Positions 27,209 through 36,802 of a stretch of DNA of 64,000 nt are shown here, in pieces. Under the pieces are notes generated by a model. That model made no database searches. It was not told the DNA's origin and saw only the letters and a list, made by a program, of their open reading frames with translations. The stretch covers positions 124,001-188,000 of the forward strand of contig CANHGR010000004.1 in the NCBI GenBank assembly GCA_947460875.1, given 5' to 3'. The position numbers were made by a program, and so were the translations under genes. Position 1 is the stretch's first letter. Every line of letters begins with the position of its first letter. The stretch is from Sphingobacteriaceae bacterium (GTDB lineage Bacteria; Bacteroidota; Bacteroidia; Sphingobacteriales; Sphingobacteriaceae).

Positions 27209-27845
27209 AGTTTGATATCATCTCAGGATGAAATGTCACCAAGCCTGTAGATATATCATGCATACCACCAATAATTCCAATGTCACCGGCTTCAATCATT
27301 TCCTTCAAGATTGGGCTACGCTGCATGATTGCATTTACCGTCCGCTTTACATTTATCACTGCTACATTTTCAACAAAATTCGAATTGCTTGAGTTTCGAT
27401 TTTCTGATGTTTCTGTCTCGTCATCTACCGCCGGTCTAATTTTAGTAAGTAAGGCAGTGAGGTTACCCATTTCAACGTGATCGCAGGCGCCTTTTACGGC
27501 TCCGCATTTCGTATGACCTAGAACAACAATAATCTTTGACCCTGCTACCTTGCAGCCAAATTCCATACTTCCGAGGATATCCTCATTAATGATGTTTCCA
27601 GCGATACGCACACTAAATACATCGCCCAAGCCTTGGTCAAAAATTAACTCAGCAGAAGTGCGACTATCGATACAGCTAAGTATAACTGCAAATGGATGCT
27701 GACCATCAGATGTTTCGTTGGCTTGCTGCAAAAGGTTTCGATTTACTTTTAGATTATTAACAAATCTTTTATTCCCTTCTTGTAATAATTCAAGCGCCAT
27801 GGCGGGTGTTATGGCTGTTTGCATGTCTTTTGTTAGTGTTTTCAT
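27207..27845 (-). CDS. Beta-class carbonic anhydrase
   Basis: This 212-residue enzyme hydrates CO2 to bicarbonate. Zinc ligands are visible: Cys with the Asp-Arg dyad in SCIDSR, and His and Cys in GHTKCGAV. SVRIAGNIIN and GSMEFGCKVAG are also diagnostic. There is no signal peptide, so it is cytoplasmic. It follows the SulP transporter gene after 16 bases on the same strand, an arrangement known for bicarbonate uptake pairs. Confidence 0.94.
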   Translation of the reverse strand: MKTLTKDMQTAITPAMALELLQEGNKRFVNNLKVNRNLLQQANETSDGQHPFAVILSCIDSRTSAELIFDQGLGDVFSVRIAGNIINEDILGSMEFGCKVAGSKIIVVLGHTKCGAVKGACDHVEMGNLTALLTKIRPAVDDETETSENRNSSNSNFVENVAVINVKRTVNAIMQRSPILKEMIEAGDIGIIGGMHDISTGLVTFHPEMISN

Positions 27846-27861
27846 TTTTTCATTTATTAGG

Positions 27862-29406
27862 TTAAGAAGGTTCTATAAAGCCAATTGTTTCTACGTTAAT
27901 GTTTTTAGTTTTAGCATTGCTCCTAAAGTCTTTAATAAGCTCAACAACATCGTATGCGATTGATTTAGATTTCGAACAGTCTATCACCACTTTCGAACCA
28001 TTCGGTATGCTTTCAAGTGCTTTTACAACACTTGCTTTATTAAAAAACGAAACTTCTTCAGCGAGTACAAGATGATGCATCTGTTTGCCATCTTCAGTTG
28101 TTATTACGTCTTTCAAGTGGTATGAATTCCTGTAGCTATGATACAAGGCAAAAAATCCACCTACCAACATTCCTGCCGCTATTCCTTTCAGTAGATCTGT
28201 AGCTAAAATGGCAACAATTGTTACGATAAAAGGAATGAACTGCTCCCAGCCCAATTTGTACATCTGCTGATAAAGCTCTGGTTTAGTAAGCTTATACCCC
28301 ACCATCAGCAGAATCGCTGCCAAACTCGCTAGAGGAATCATATTTAAAACCCCCGCGATCGTAATGGCACTGATCAGCAAAAATACACCATGCAAAATTG
28401 CAGACATTTTAGTTCTGCCCCCAAAGGAAATATTTGCCGAGCTTCTTACAATTACTTGTGTAAGAGGTAGCCCTCCGACCAAGCCCGAAATCACATTTCC
28501 AAGCCCTTGTGCCTTCAACTCTCTGTTTGTTGGTGTAACCCTCTTATGTGGATCAAGTCTGTCTGTTGCTTCTACACAAAGCAACGTTTCTATACTGGCA
28601 ACAATTGCTAAAACAACCGCTATCGTCCATACATCGGGATTCGTTATAGCTGAAAAGTTTGGAAGGGTGAACTGACCTATGAAATCAGAAGCATTCTGCG
28701 GAACTGGTATTCTAACCACCTGATCAGCCGCCAAATTAAAAGCCAACACGCCATTTTGGAACAGATAGTTCATCAAAATTCCAAGAACGACTACGACTAA
28801 GGGGCCGTTAATCATTGCAAATACTTTATGCTTTTTTGATAGCACCATATCCCATAGAAGTAAAATGGCTAAAGACAAACCAGCAATAAGCACAGCGCCG
28901 GGAGTCAGGAAATCAAAAGCTTTGACAATCTCGGAGAAGGTCGTTTGTCCGTCTGCTTGCACGAAAGACTCATCACCCTCAAAGTCCTTGTCCCAACCAA
29001 GTGCATGTGGAATCTGCTTAAGAATTATAAGCAATCCAATACCCGCAAGCATTCCTTTAATCACAGAAGATGGAAAAAAGTACGCGATAAATCCTGCTCT
29101 TACATATCCCAAAATGAGCTGAATAATACCCGCCAGTACCACCGACATAAGAAAAGTGGGCCAGGAGCCGAGCGTTGCTATTGCACTTAATACAATAACC
29201 GCCAAGCCTGCTGCCGGACCGCTAACCCCGAGCGGCGATCCGCTAGCTATCCCGACGATAATTCCCCCGATGATACCTGAAATTATTCCAGAAAACAAAG
29301 GAGCTCCGGAAGCAAGGGCAATACCCAAACAGAGCGGAACTGCAACGAAAAAAACGACCATACTCGCTGGCAGATCACTTTTTATTTCTTTAAATAGCTC
29401 TTTCAT
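27862..29406 (-). CDS. SulP-family anion (probably bicarbonate) transporter
   Basis: This 514-residue protein has 10-12 or more membrane helices in the transporter domain (GIALASGAPLFSGIISGIIGG, VSGPAAGLAVIVL) and a cytoplasmic STAS domain at the C-terminus (SKVVIDCSKSKSIAYDVVELI). SulP members carry sulfate, bicarbonate or other anions. The adjoining carbonic anhydrase favours bicarbonate, as in BicA-like systems, but the substrate is inferred. It starts near a divergent TetR gene that shares a palindrome in its promoter region. Confidence 0.92.
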   Translation of the reverse strand: MKELFKEIKSDLPASMVVFFVAVPLCLGIALASGAPLFSGIISGIIGGIIVGIASGSPLGVSGPAAGLAVIVLSAIATLGSWPTFLMSVVLAGIIQLILGYVRAGFIAYFFPSSVIKGMLAGIGLLIILKQIPHALGWDKDFEGDESFVQADGQTTFSEIVKAFDFLTPGAVLIAGLSLAILLLWDMVLSKKHKVFAMINGPLVVVVLGILMNYLFQNGVLAFNLAADQVVRIPVPQNASDFIGQFTLPNFSAITNPDVWTIAVVLAIVASIETLLCVEATDRLDPHKRVTPTNRELKAQGLGNVISGLVGGLPLTQVIVRSSANISFGGRTKMSAILHGVFLLISAITIAGVLNMIPLASLAAILLMVGYKLTKPELYQQMYKLGWEQFIPFIVTIVAILATDLLKGIAAGMLVGGFFALYHSYRNSYHLKDVITTEDGKQMHHLVLAEEVSFFNKASVVKALESIPNGSKVVIDCSKSKSIAYDVVELIKDFRSNAKTKNINVETIGFIEPS

Positions 29407-29429
29407 CTGAACAAATGTTATTTTTCTTA

Positions 29430-29437
29430 CAAAGATA
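29430..29437 (-). promoter_or_regulatory. Possible -7 box for the sulP operon
   Basis: On the minus strand TATCTTTG fits TAnnTTTG and lies 23 bases before the sulP start codon. A clear -33 TTG at standard spacing is lacking. The expected -33 region lies in the 29452-29472 palindrome, so an activator or repressor there could control access. Confidence 0.5.
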
Positions 29438-29451
29438 GTAATAGTTTATAC

Positions 29452-29472
29452 AATAATAGTATTACTATTATT
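29452..29472. promoter_or_regulatory. Perfect 21-base palindrome, candidate TetR operator
   Basis: Two 10-base arms (AATAATAGTA and TACTATTATT) flank one central base at 29462 with no mismatches. The site lies in the 121-base gap between the divergent sulP and tetR genes, directly before the tetR -33 box and over the expected -33 region of sulP. Divergent TetR genes typically bind such symmetric sites. Confidence 0.65.
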
Positions 29473-29504
29473 TTTGATTGTAAAATTACTTTTACGTAAC
29501 TTTG
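29473..29504 (+). promoter_or_regulatory. Promoter of the TetR-family gene
   Basis: TTTG at 29473-29476 and TAACTTTG at 29497-29504 are 20 bases apart, a good Bacteroidota promoter. The transcript would begin near 29511, just before the GTG/ATG start codons. Confidence 0.65.
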
Positions 29505-29527
29505 TACTATAATTTAATGTGATCTCG

Positions 29528-30202
29528 ATGAAGCTCCAGTTGCACGTACAAATGAATCAAGCATTATTTCTCCGGAATCCTGAACAATCAGATTTGGGAA
29601 GAAAAATAATCAAGCATGGTATTCAACTGATTAATACTAACGGGTTCGAGTCGTTCACGTTCAAGAAGCTTTCTGAAGACATCGGAACGACGGAAGCCGG
29701 GGTTTACCGATATTTTGAAAATAAGCACAAGTTATTGCTATATATTACTTCCTGGTATTGGAGTTGGTTAGAATACCAGATTAATTTCCAGACCAATAAT
29801 ATTATAGATCCAGAAGTGAAATTAAAGACAGTGATCAGACTGCTTGCCACGTCTGTAAAAGACGATGAACAAACAAGTCATGTTGACGAGAGCATTCTAC
29901 ATAAGATCATTATTTCAGAAGGGTCAAAGGCCTACCTTACTAAACAAGTAGGAGAAGATAATAAACAACAATTTTTTAAGCCCTATAAAGATCTGTGCGC
30001 ATTGATTGGAAACATAATCCTAGAATGCAGTCCGATTTACAAATATCCTAAATCACTTGCTTCAACCATTATCGAAATGGCACATTTTCAAAATTTCTTC
30101 ATGAATAACCTACCTTCGCTAACTGATTTTGGCATTGAGAAAGAAGAAACTGAGATCGTTGAATATTTGAACGATTTGGTCTTCTCAAGCGTTAAAAGAT
30201 AA
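29528..30202 (+). CDS. TetR/AcrR-family transcriptional regulator
   Basis: This 224-residue regulator has an N-terminal helix-turn-helix (FTFKKLSEDIGTTEAGVYRYFENKHKLLLYI) from about residue 41 and an all-helical effector domain. It is divergent from sulP-carbonic anhydrase, and the shared gap holds a perfect palindrome, so it probably represses or controls that operon and itself. The effector is unknown. A GTG at 29519 is an alternative start three codons upstream. Confidence 0.85.
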   Translation: MKLQLHVQMNQALFLRNPEQSDLGRKIIKHGIQLINTNGFESFTFKKLSEDIGTTEAGVYRYFENKHKLLLYITSWYWSWLEYQINFQTNNIIDPEVKLKTVIRLLATSVKDDEQTSHVDESILHKIIISEGSKAYLTKQVGEDNKQQFFKPYKDLCALIGNIILECSPIYKYPKSLASTIIEMAHFQNFFMNNLPSLTDFGIEKEETEIVEYLNDLVFSSVKR

Positions 30203-30229
30203 AGTTCGGGGCGCTTGCTTTATAGAACT

Positions 30230-30650
30230 TTATTTTAAAGCATCGATATCATCCAGAATACAACATTGCTCCATCTTTGTCATGCCAATGCCGGGATAGT
30301 AATTGACCGCTTCAGGCGCTTCGAGCAAGATAAGTTTTGCTTGAGCTGCGGCAATTTTGCTACGGTGTATCAGTTTTTCCGATACCTTTCTTTTGATAAG
30401 ATTCATCAACAGCTAGGTCTGAGAGATAGGTACAGAAGGTAAAGTCTGTTAATGACCGCGCTACCCCAATCAGTTTTCCATCCTCCCTTACCGTGATGAT
30501 CAAATTTGCGTGACGAAGCATTTTTGAAAGGCACTCAAGATCATCGGCAGCTCTGCGTTTCGCCAGAGTGGATCTCACGAGCACATCTCTGAATTCTTCC
30601 GGACTTAGCGTCTCTTCGGTTTGACATTTTACATTGTACGTTTTTATTAT
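30230..30650 (-). pseudogene. Frameshifted GNAT acetyltransferase
   Basis: The minus strand encodes a GNAT protein: TEETLSPEEFRDVLVRSTL, DLECLSKMLRHANLIITV, GKLIGVARSLTDF and YLSDLAVDESYQKKGIGK, which includes the acetyl-CoA motif. After GIGK, at an A5 run (about 30377), the frame breaks and ends as TDTP and a stop. The neighbouring frame continues LIHRSKIAAAQAKLILLEAPEAV and NYYPGIGMTKM to a TAA at 30230. The N-terminal frame also has no ATG: it opens after a stop at 30651, beginning ATA ATA. Two lesions make a functional product unlikely. Confidence 0.8.
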
Positions 30651-30679
30651 TTAAATGCCGGGAAGAATATAAGTATTAA

Positions 30680-30790
30680 ATCAAAAGGCAAAAAGCAGAT
30701 CGCGTAAAAGTGAAAGCAGAAAGCATAAAACTTAAAACCTTTCGCTTAGAACGTGTAGCGTAGCACATAGAGCGTAAAGTATAGAGAAAA
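30680..30790. repeat. Low-complexity degenerate repeat patch
   Basis: AAAAGGCAAAAAGCAG, GTGAAAGCAGAAAGCATAAAAC and later TAGCGTAGCAC / AGCGTAAAG consist of drifting short units (AAAGCA, AGCGTA). There is no coding content. It is one of several such patches between genes. Confidence 0.45.
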
Positions 30791-30803
30791 AATCATCTTC
30801 AAA

Positions 30804-31529
30804 TTATTTCTCTCCAAAGCCCTCAAATTTCTCCCAAAATCCATCTTTTGGCAGTGGCGCAAAAATATGGACAGGTTCTTTCTTAACAGGATGGATAAAT
30901 TGTAAGCGCCTAGCATGCAAGCAAATGCTTCTTTTTAAGCTTCCACGGGGGTATCCATATTTATTATCGCCGACTATAGGGCAATCCAGTGTAGAAAGTT
31001 GCACCCTAATTTGATGTGGACGACCTGTAATGGGATCAACTTCGATCAAATAATATCCGTTTAATTCACCAATAACCTTATAGTTGAGCTCGGCACGCTG
31101 GCTTCCTACTACTTCACGATCATGAGCCTTAGTGACATTCTTTTGAGGGTTCTTTACCAACCAATGAATCAGAGTGCCTTCCATTTGAGCCGGCCTTTTA
31201 CGAACTACCGCCCAATAGGTCTTTTTCATCTCTCGACTTTTAAACATATTGTTAATACGCTCGAGCGACTTACTTGTTTTTGCAAAAAGAATCACGCCAC
31301 TAACAGGTCGGTCAAGCCGATGCACAACCCCCAAAAAGGCCCCATTGGGTTTATCATACTTTCTGGCAATGTATTTTTTTACCTTTTCATCGAGAGGTTC
31401 ATCACCTGTTTCATCTGATTGAACAATATCGCCCGCCCGCTTATTAACAGCAATCAGGTGATTATCCTCAAAAAGTATATCCCTTTCTGTGACCGGGATA
31501 TCGGCGCTCCAGCCTTCTGCTTTGTTCAT
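30804..31529 (-). CDS. RluA-family 23S/tRNA pseudouridine synthase
   Basis: This 241-residue protein converts uridine to pseudouridine in rRNA or tRNA. The catalytic motif HRLDRPVSG carries the essential Asp. AVNKRAGDIVQSD is motif I, and GRPHQIRVQL and LHARRLQFIHP follow. There is no S4 domain, so it resembles short RluA-type enzymes. The start at 31529 (MNKAEGW) gives the usual length; a longer frame to 31574 is possible. Target nucleotide is unknown. Confidence 0.88.
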   Translation of the reverse strand: MNKAEGWSADIPVTERDILFEDNHLIAVNKRAGDIVQSDETGDEPLDEKVKKYIARKYDKPNGAFLGVVHRLDRPVSGVILFAKTSKSLERINNMFKSREMKKTYWAVVRKRPAQMEGTLIHWLVKNPQKNVTKAHDREVVGSQRAELNYKVIGELNGYYLIEVDPITGRPHQIRVQLSTLDCPIVGDNKYGYPRGSLKRSICLHARRLQFIHPVKKEPVHIFAPLPKDGFWEKFEGFGEK

Positions 31530-31610
31530 TTTTATCAAAACTTTCTGACGTGACCCATTCGGGGCAAAACGCAATACCTTTTCTGAATACTAACTACTAC
31601 TATCTAAGTA

Positions 31611-32426
31611 TTAATACTGCTCCTTCTCATTCGGAAAATCCTTGCGCTTAACGTCCTTGATGTATGATTCAACCGCCCCTTTTATTTCTTCATAGGCATT
31701 AAAATACTGCCGCAAAAATCTGGGCGTAAAGCTCTTCGTTAATCCGATCATATCATTTATGACCAAAACTTGTCCGTCGCAATGCGGACCGGCGCCGATA
31801 CCAATGGTAGGGATCTTTATACTTTCTGTAACTTCTTTTGCAAGCTTCGCGGGTATTTTTTCCAGCACAACAGAAAAACAACCTGCTTCCTGCAAGATTA
31901 AAATATCTGATTTTAATTTTTTAGCTTCTTCAACTTCTTTTGCCCTCACCGTATACGTGCCAAATTTATAAATAGATTGTGGAGTGAGGCCTAGATGCCC
32001 CATTACCGGAATACCGGCAGTGATTATTCGCTCAATAGATTCGCGAACTTCCGCTCCCCCTTCAAGTTTGACTGCATGTGCTCCGGACTCTTTCATGATA
32101 CGAATTGCCGAGTTAAGCGCTTCCTTTGAATTTCCCTGGTAAGAGCCAAATGGAAGATCAACGACCACCAAAGCCTTCTTTGCAGCCCGTACAACACCCT
32201 GAGCATGATAAATCATTTGATCGAGCGTAATTGGCAAGGTTGTTTCATGCCCCGCCATAACATTAGATGCAGAGTCTCCGACAAGAATAATGTCAATGCC
32301 CGCGTCTTCTACGATGGTGGCCATCGAATAATCGTACGAAGTAAGCATAGCGATCTTTTCGCCCAGCTGCTTCATTTCCTGCAACGTATGCGTAGTAATA
32401 CGTTTTACTTCTTTATGTACCGACAT
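31611..32426 (-). CDS. panB: 3-methyl-2-oxobutanoate hydroxymethyltransferase
   Basis: This 271-residue enzyme makes ketopantoate for pantothenate/CoA synthesis. It shows [32 protein letters not shown] with the Mg-binding Asp, [22 protein letters not shown] and [19 protein letters not shown]. Length fits the family with an ATG at 32426. The gene precedes the RluA-type synthase on the same strand, 80 bases away. No other pan genes are in the window. Confidence 0.95.
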   Translation of the reverse strand: MSVHKEVKRITTHTLQEMKQLGEKIAMLTSYDYSMATIVEDAGIDIILVGDSASNVMAGHETTLPITLDQMIYHAQGVVRAAKKALVVVDLPFGSYQGNSKEALNSAIRIMKESGAHAVKLEGGAEVRESIERIITAGIPVMGHLGLTPQSIYKFGTYTVRAKEVEEAKKLKSDILILQEAGCFSVVLEKIPAKLAKEVTESIKIPTIGIGAGPHCDGQVLVINDMIGLTKSFTPRFLRQYFNAYEEIKGAVESYIKDVKRKDFPNEKEQY

Positions 32427-32526
32427 TAGAATGGATTTATTTTTCAAAGGTAGAATTTAAATTAGAGCCCTTAAAAATACTAGCCAAATATTTCACAATC
32501 ACTTATAGATTATCCGCAAAAAAACA

Positions 32527-32534
32527 TACTTTTG
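32527..32534 (+). promoter_or_regulatory. -7 box upstream of carA
   Basis: TACTTTTG matches TAnnTTTG. No TTG is at the usual -33 spacing, so support is partial. Start of transcription would fall near 32541, at the GTG of the small upstream frame. Confidence 0.45.
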
Positions 32535-32540
32535 TCCCTT

Positions 32541-32678
32541 GTGAAATTTGAACTGAACGGCTTCAGTCTAGTAACGCTGATCGACGGAAATCATTCCGAA
32601 ATCATTGATTTTTCTTTCAGAAAGAATCTTATCTCCTGTTTAATTTTTGTTCCAAGAACTTTTACACTAAGTAAATGA
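32541..32678 (+). CDS. Possible leaderless 45-codon ORF coupled to carA
   Basis: A GTG at 32541 opens 45 codons (MKFELNGFSLVTLIDGN...) that end at a TGA overlapping the carA ATG as ATGA. The promoter -7 box ends seven bases before the GTG, so the message may start at the GTG itself. The peptide resembles no family I can name with confidence; a cut-off start of an aldose-epimerase-like gene is an alternative. It could couple translation to carA or be chance. Confidence 0.3.
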   Translation: MKFELNGFSLVTLIDGNHSEIIDFSFRKNLISCLIFVPRTFTLSK

Positions 32679-33778
32679 CCACAAATTACACTAAACTACC
32701 GGCTGTTCTTCTTCTACAAGATGGCACCGTTTACCACGGCAAAGCAGCTGGAAAAATTGGCACCACTACAGGCGAAATTTGTTTTAATACCGGAATGACC
32801 GGATATCAGGAAATCTTTACAGACCCTTCCTATTTTGGCCAGATTATGGTGACCACAAATTCTCATATCGGGAATTACGGAATACACGACGAGGAAGTTG
32901 AATCGGGTGCTATTAAAATTGCCGGACTAGTTTGTAAAAATTTCAACATCGCATTTAGCAGAAAGCAAGCGCATACATCGATACAAGATTACTTTCAAGA
33001 CGAGAATATCGTTGGAATTTCTGATGTAGATACTCGTTCTTTGGTACGCCATATTCGTGACAAAGGAGCTATGAACGCGGTAATATCTTCAGAAATACTT
33101 GATATAGAGGAACTTAAAATGAAACTTGCAAAAGTTCCATCAATGGATGGTTTAGAACTTTCTTCGCAAGTATCTACAAAAGAAGCCTATTACTATGGAA
33201 ATGAACAAGCCAGTCGCCGCGTGGCTGTGTTAGATCTTGGAGTAAAGAAGAATATTCTTCGGAATTTTGATAATCGCGGCATCTATGCTAAGGTATTTCC
33301 CGCAAAAACTCCTTTCGGCGAGATGGAAAAATGGAACCCGGACGGTTATTTTATTTCAAATGGTCCTGGTGATCCGGCGGCCATGCCCTATGCAATCGAC
33401 ACGGTAAAAGAAATATTAAAAGCGGACAAACCACTTTTCGGAATTTGTCTTGGCCACCAATTACTGGCTCAAGCAAATGATATAGGAACCATGAAAATGT
33501 TTAACGGGCATCGAGGACTAAATCATCCTGTTAAGAACATAATCACCAACCATTGCGAAGTAACCTCACAAAACCACGGTTTTGGTGTCATTCCTGATGA
33601 AGTCCACAAATCAAATAAAGTAGAGATTACACACTTAAACTTAAACGATCAGTCGATTGAAGGAATCAGAGTAAAAGGGAAAAAAGCATTCTCTGTTCAA
33701 TACCACCCTGAATCTTCCCCGGGCCCACATGATTCAAGATATCTTTTTGATGAATTTGTGAATTTGATGGAGAAATAA
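32675..33778 (+). CDS. carA: Carbamoyl-phosphate synthase small (glutaminase) subunit
   Basis: This 367-residue subunit releases ammonia from glutamine for carbamoyl-phosphate synthesis, feeding arginine and pyrimidines. The N-terminal domain has GEICFNTGMTGYQEI. The class I amidotransferase domain has the nucleophile in GICLGHQLLA and the catalytic His/Glu in VQYHPESSPGP. The large subunit carB is not in the window. eno follows after 57 bases on the same strand. Confidence 0.96.
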   Translation: MTTNYTKLPAVLLLQDGTVYHGKAAGKIGTTTGEICFNTGMTGYQEIFTDPSYFGQIMVTTNSHIGNYGIHDEEVESGAIKIAGLVCKNFNIAFSRKQAHTSIQDYFQDENIVGISDVDTRSLVRHIRDKGAMNAVISSEILDIEELKMKLAKVPSMDGLELSSQVSTKEAYYYGNEQASRRVAVLDLGVKKNILRNFDNRGIYAKVFPAKTPFGEMEKWNPDGYFISNGPGDPAAMPYAIDTVKEILKADKPLFGICLGHQLLAQANDIGTMKMFNGHRGLNHPVKNIITNHCEVTSQNHGFGVIPDEVHKSNKVEITHLNLNDQSIEGIRVKGKKAFSVQYHPESSPGPHDSRYLFDEFVNLMEK

Positions 33779-33808
33779 TTTAGAAGTTAGAAAGAAGAAG
33801 ATTAATAA

Positions 33809-35131
<1,323 letters not shown>

Positions 35132-35274
35132 ATCACTTAGAACTCGGAGTCTAGATGGTGAGAGCGAGGCGAAAGGAGTTTGGAATCCTAGTCATAGTCG
35201 TTGCCTCCCATACTATGGATCTATTTGATGGCGCGCTAATCAATTGTTAACAAGTTGATAACAACATTTGTAAA

Positions 35275-35308
35275 ACATCCGGAGATTTGAAATCTTCGGA
35301 TGTTTTTA
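35275..35308 (+). terminator. Terminator after eno
   Basis: ACATCCG pairs with CGGATGT, and the inner AGATT with AATCT, followed by TTTTTATT. It separates eno from the following gene. Confidence 0.8.
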
Positions 35309-35322
35309 TTTAATTTTAGGCT

Positions 35323-35625
35323 GTGAATCACTTTTTAAGTCTGCTTAGTAATAAATATCTGCTGGTAAGTGTCGCTTTTTTAGTTTGGATGCTTTTTTTC
35401 GATCGAAACGATATCATGCTCCAGTATAAATACAATACGCAACTGAGCGATTTAGAACAACAGCGTGATTTCTATGTTAAAGAAACCGCTCAGGTTAAAA
35501 AAGACCTCAATGAACTGACCACTAACCGTGCAAGACTTGAAAAATTTGCGCGCGAAAAATACTTCATGAAGAAAGATCATGAAGATGTTTATGTGATAGT
35601 GACTGAGAAAGCGGAAGAAGAATAA
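35323..35625 (+). CDS. Septum formation initiator (DivIC/FtsB-like)
   Basis: This 100-residue bitopic protein has one membrane segment (YLLVSVAFLVWMLFF) near residue 15 and then a coiled coil (QLSDLEQQRDFYVKETAQVKKDL). The end resembles the family (RLEKFAREKYFMKKDHEDVYVI). FtsB/DivIC proteins join FtsL and FtsQ/DivIB in the divisome. The start is a GTG at 35323; downstream of eno, the location matches other Bacteroidota. Confidence 0.88.
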   Translation: MNHFLSLLSNKYLLVSVAFLVWMLFFDRNDIMLQYKYNTQLSDLEQQRDFYVKETAQVKKDLNELTTNRARLEKFAREKYFMKKDHEDVYVIVTEKAEEE

Positions 35626-35628
35626 GGT

Positions 35629-36802
35629 CTGCGCTCAAACTAATAACAGAAACGCTGTTTGGTCGTTTCACTTTATATAGTTCATTCTCTTTTTAAGAGC
35701 AATGGAACTATTCAATTCTCATCCAAGTAGCTCTCAGTAATTTTAGCATATTTTTAGTTTAAGTATGCTTTCCTTGTTTACGTACCTTAGAATGTAAATA
35801 GGCTATTCGGGCTTGTTGCTCCGAATTGTGTACGATGTACGCTTGGACTCGCTTTTCTACTTAGAACCCCAATTTTGAAACGCTAAAGTATCGTTCGTAC
35901 TTTAATTTCTGTGTTGTTCCTTTTTAGTATCTCGGCTTTGATCCATTTCAAGTTCTATATTCAATTTTATGATTCTTTTTTTGCACGGATATTTACAAGA
36001 TACATGCAGACTAATTTCATTAACAGGTTTGAATTAAATTCTTAAGTTCTATCATGCAATTGATTTCCTGCCCATAAAGAACCAACAATTTTCTAGTATA
36101 CATTTGAGAAAAAACTATCATCACGATATGCATTTATCTTCTACCATTATTTCCAACAAATTGATTTTAAATTATTTAAAATACCTGGCAGATTTCTTGA
36201 GTTTAGCTAGGCTTTAAAAACACGATCTCATGATAAAGAATATCTCACCGAAAAGCAAGATTCAATTTCTATTACACCCGACAGTACCCCAGAAAGCACA
36301 GCGGCAACTAAAGTAGATGGAATCATAGTAGCAAGTACGATGGCATCTTCTAGACGCATGACATTATCTTTTGATCGAATACGATATCCACAGTCGTAAC
36401 AGCAAGCAATGGCATTACAACGACCACCTATCGGTTTTAGACCCCCACCCGCGACAACGTTAATCTAACAACTGGCATCCCGTCAGCTTCGGCCTATAGC
36501 TTTCGTAAATTAAGTAGTACGTCTTCAAATAGCGCGATACAAGTTCGAAGAGTAGACAATATTGCGAAGAATTTTTCTCTTATTAAAAGAAGACCCGGCA
36601 CAGAAGAACAACCTGGAAGCGGCATTAGTTTAATCTTACCTACGTAGTCAAAAAAGTCAATGAGCCCTAATTTATTACTAGAAAATAAGGAAGGCGTAGC
36701 TACGGCAGTCGCAATTCTATTTTCAATGTCCTCTACTAAATAAGCACAGGCATATTACTTGCCTGACAATTTCTTAAACGACCTCCTTGTAGAATGCAAC
36801 AA
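35629..36802. other. Gene desert of about 1.2 kb
   Basis: No open frame in this stretch has a plausible start and family. The first half is AT-rich with nothing recognised. The second half (about 36400-36690) resembles a decayed surface-protein gene on the plus strand, described separately. Minus-strand frames around 36230-36440 (MRLEDAIVLATMIPSTLVAAVLSG is hydrophobic) are also open, but they may be mirror effects. Confidence 0.5.
36400..36690 (+). pseudogene. Probable decayed surface protein with AYSLRKL-type domain
   Basis: The plus strand reads VVTASNGITTTTYRF, a TAG, then TRDNVNLTTGIPSASAYSFRKLSS and NSAIQVRRVDN. The AYSxRKL ... AIxVRRxxDN order is characteristic of a domain often seen in Bacteroidota and phage surface proteins (arabinofuranosidase/lectin-like). 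After NFSLIK the frame changes; another frame reads NLEAALV, a stop, then SYLRSQ, similar to the next conserved block. At least two stops and a frameshift are needed to align, so this is a remnant. The match is from memory of the family, not a search. Confidence 0.45.

Noticed and set aside
36640-36780. Minus-strand open frame (IENRIATAVATPSLFSS) in the gene desert
   Set aside because: It overlaps the plus-strand surface-protein remnant and has no recognised family; it may be a mirror frame.
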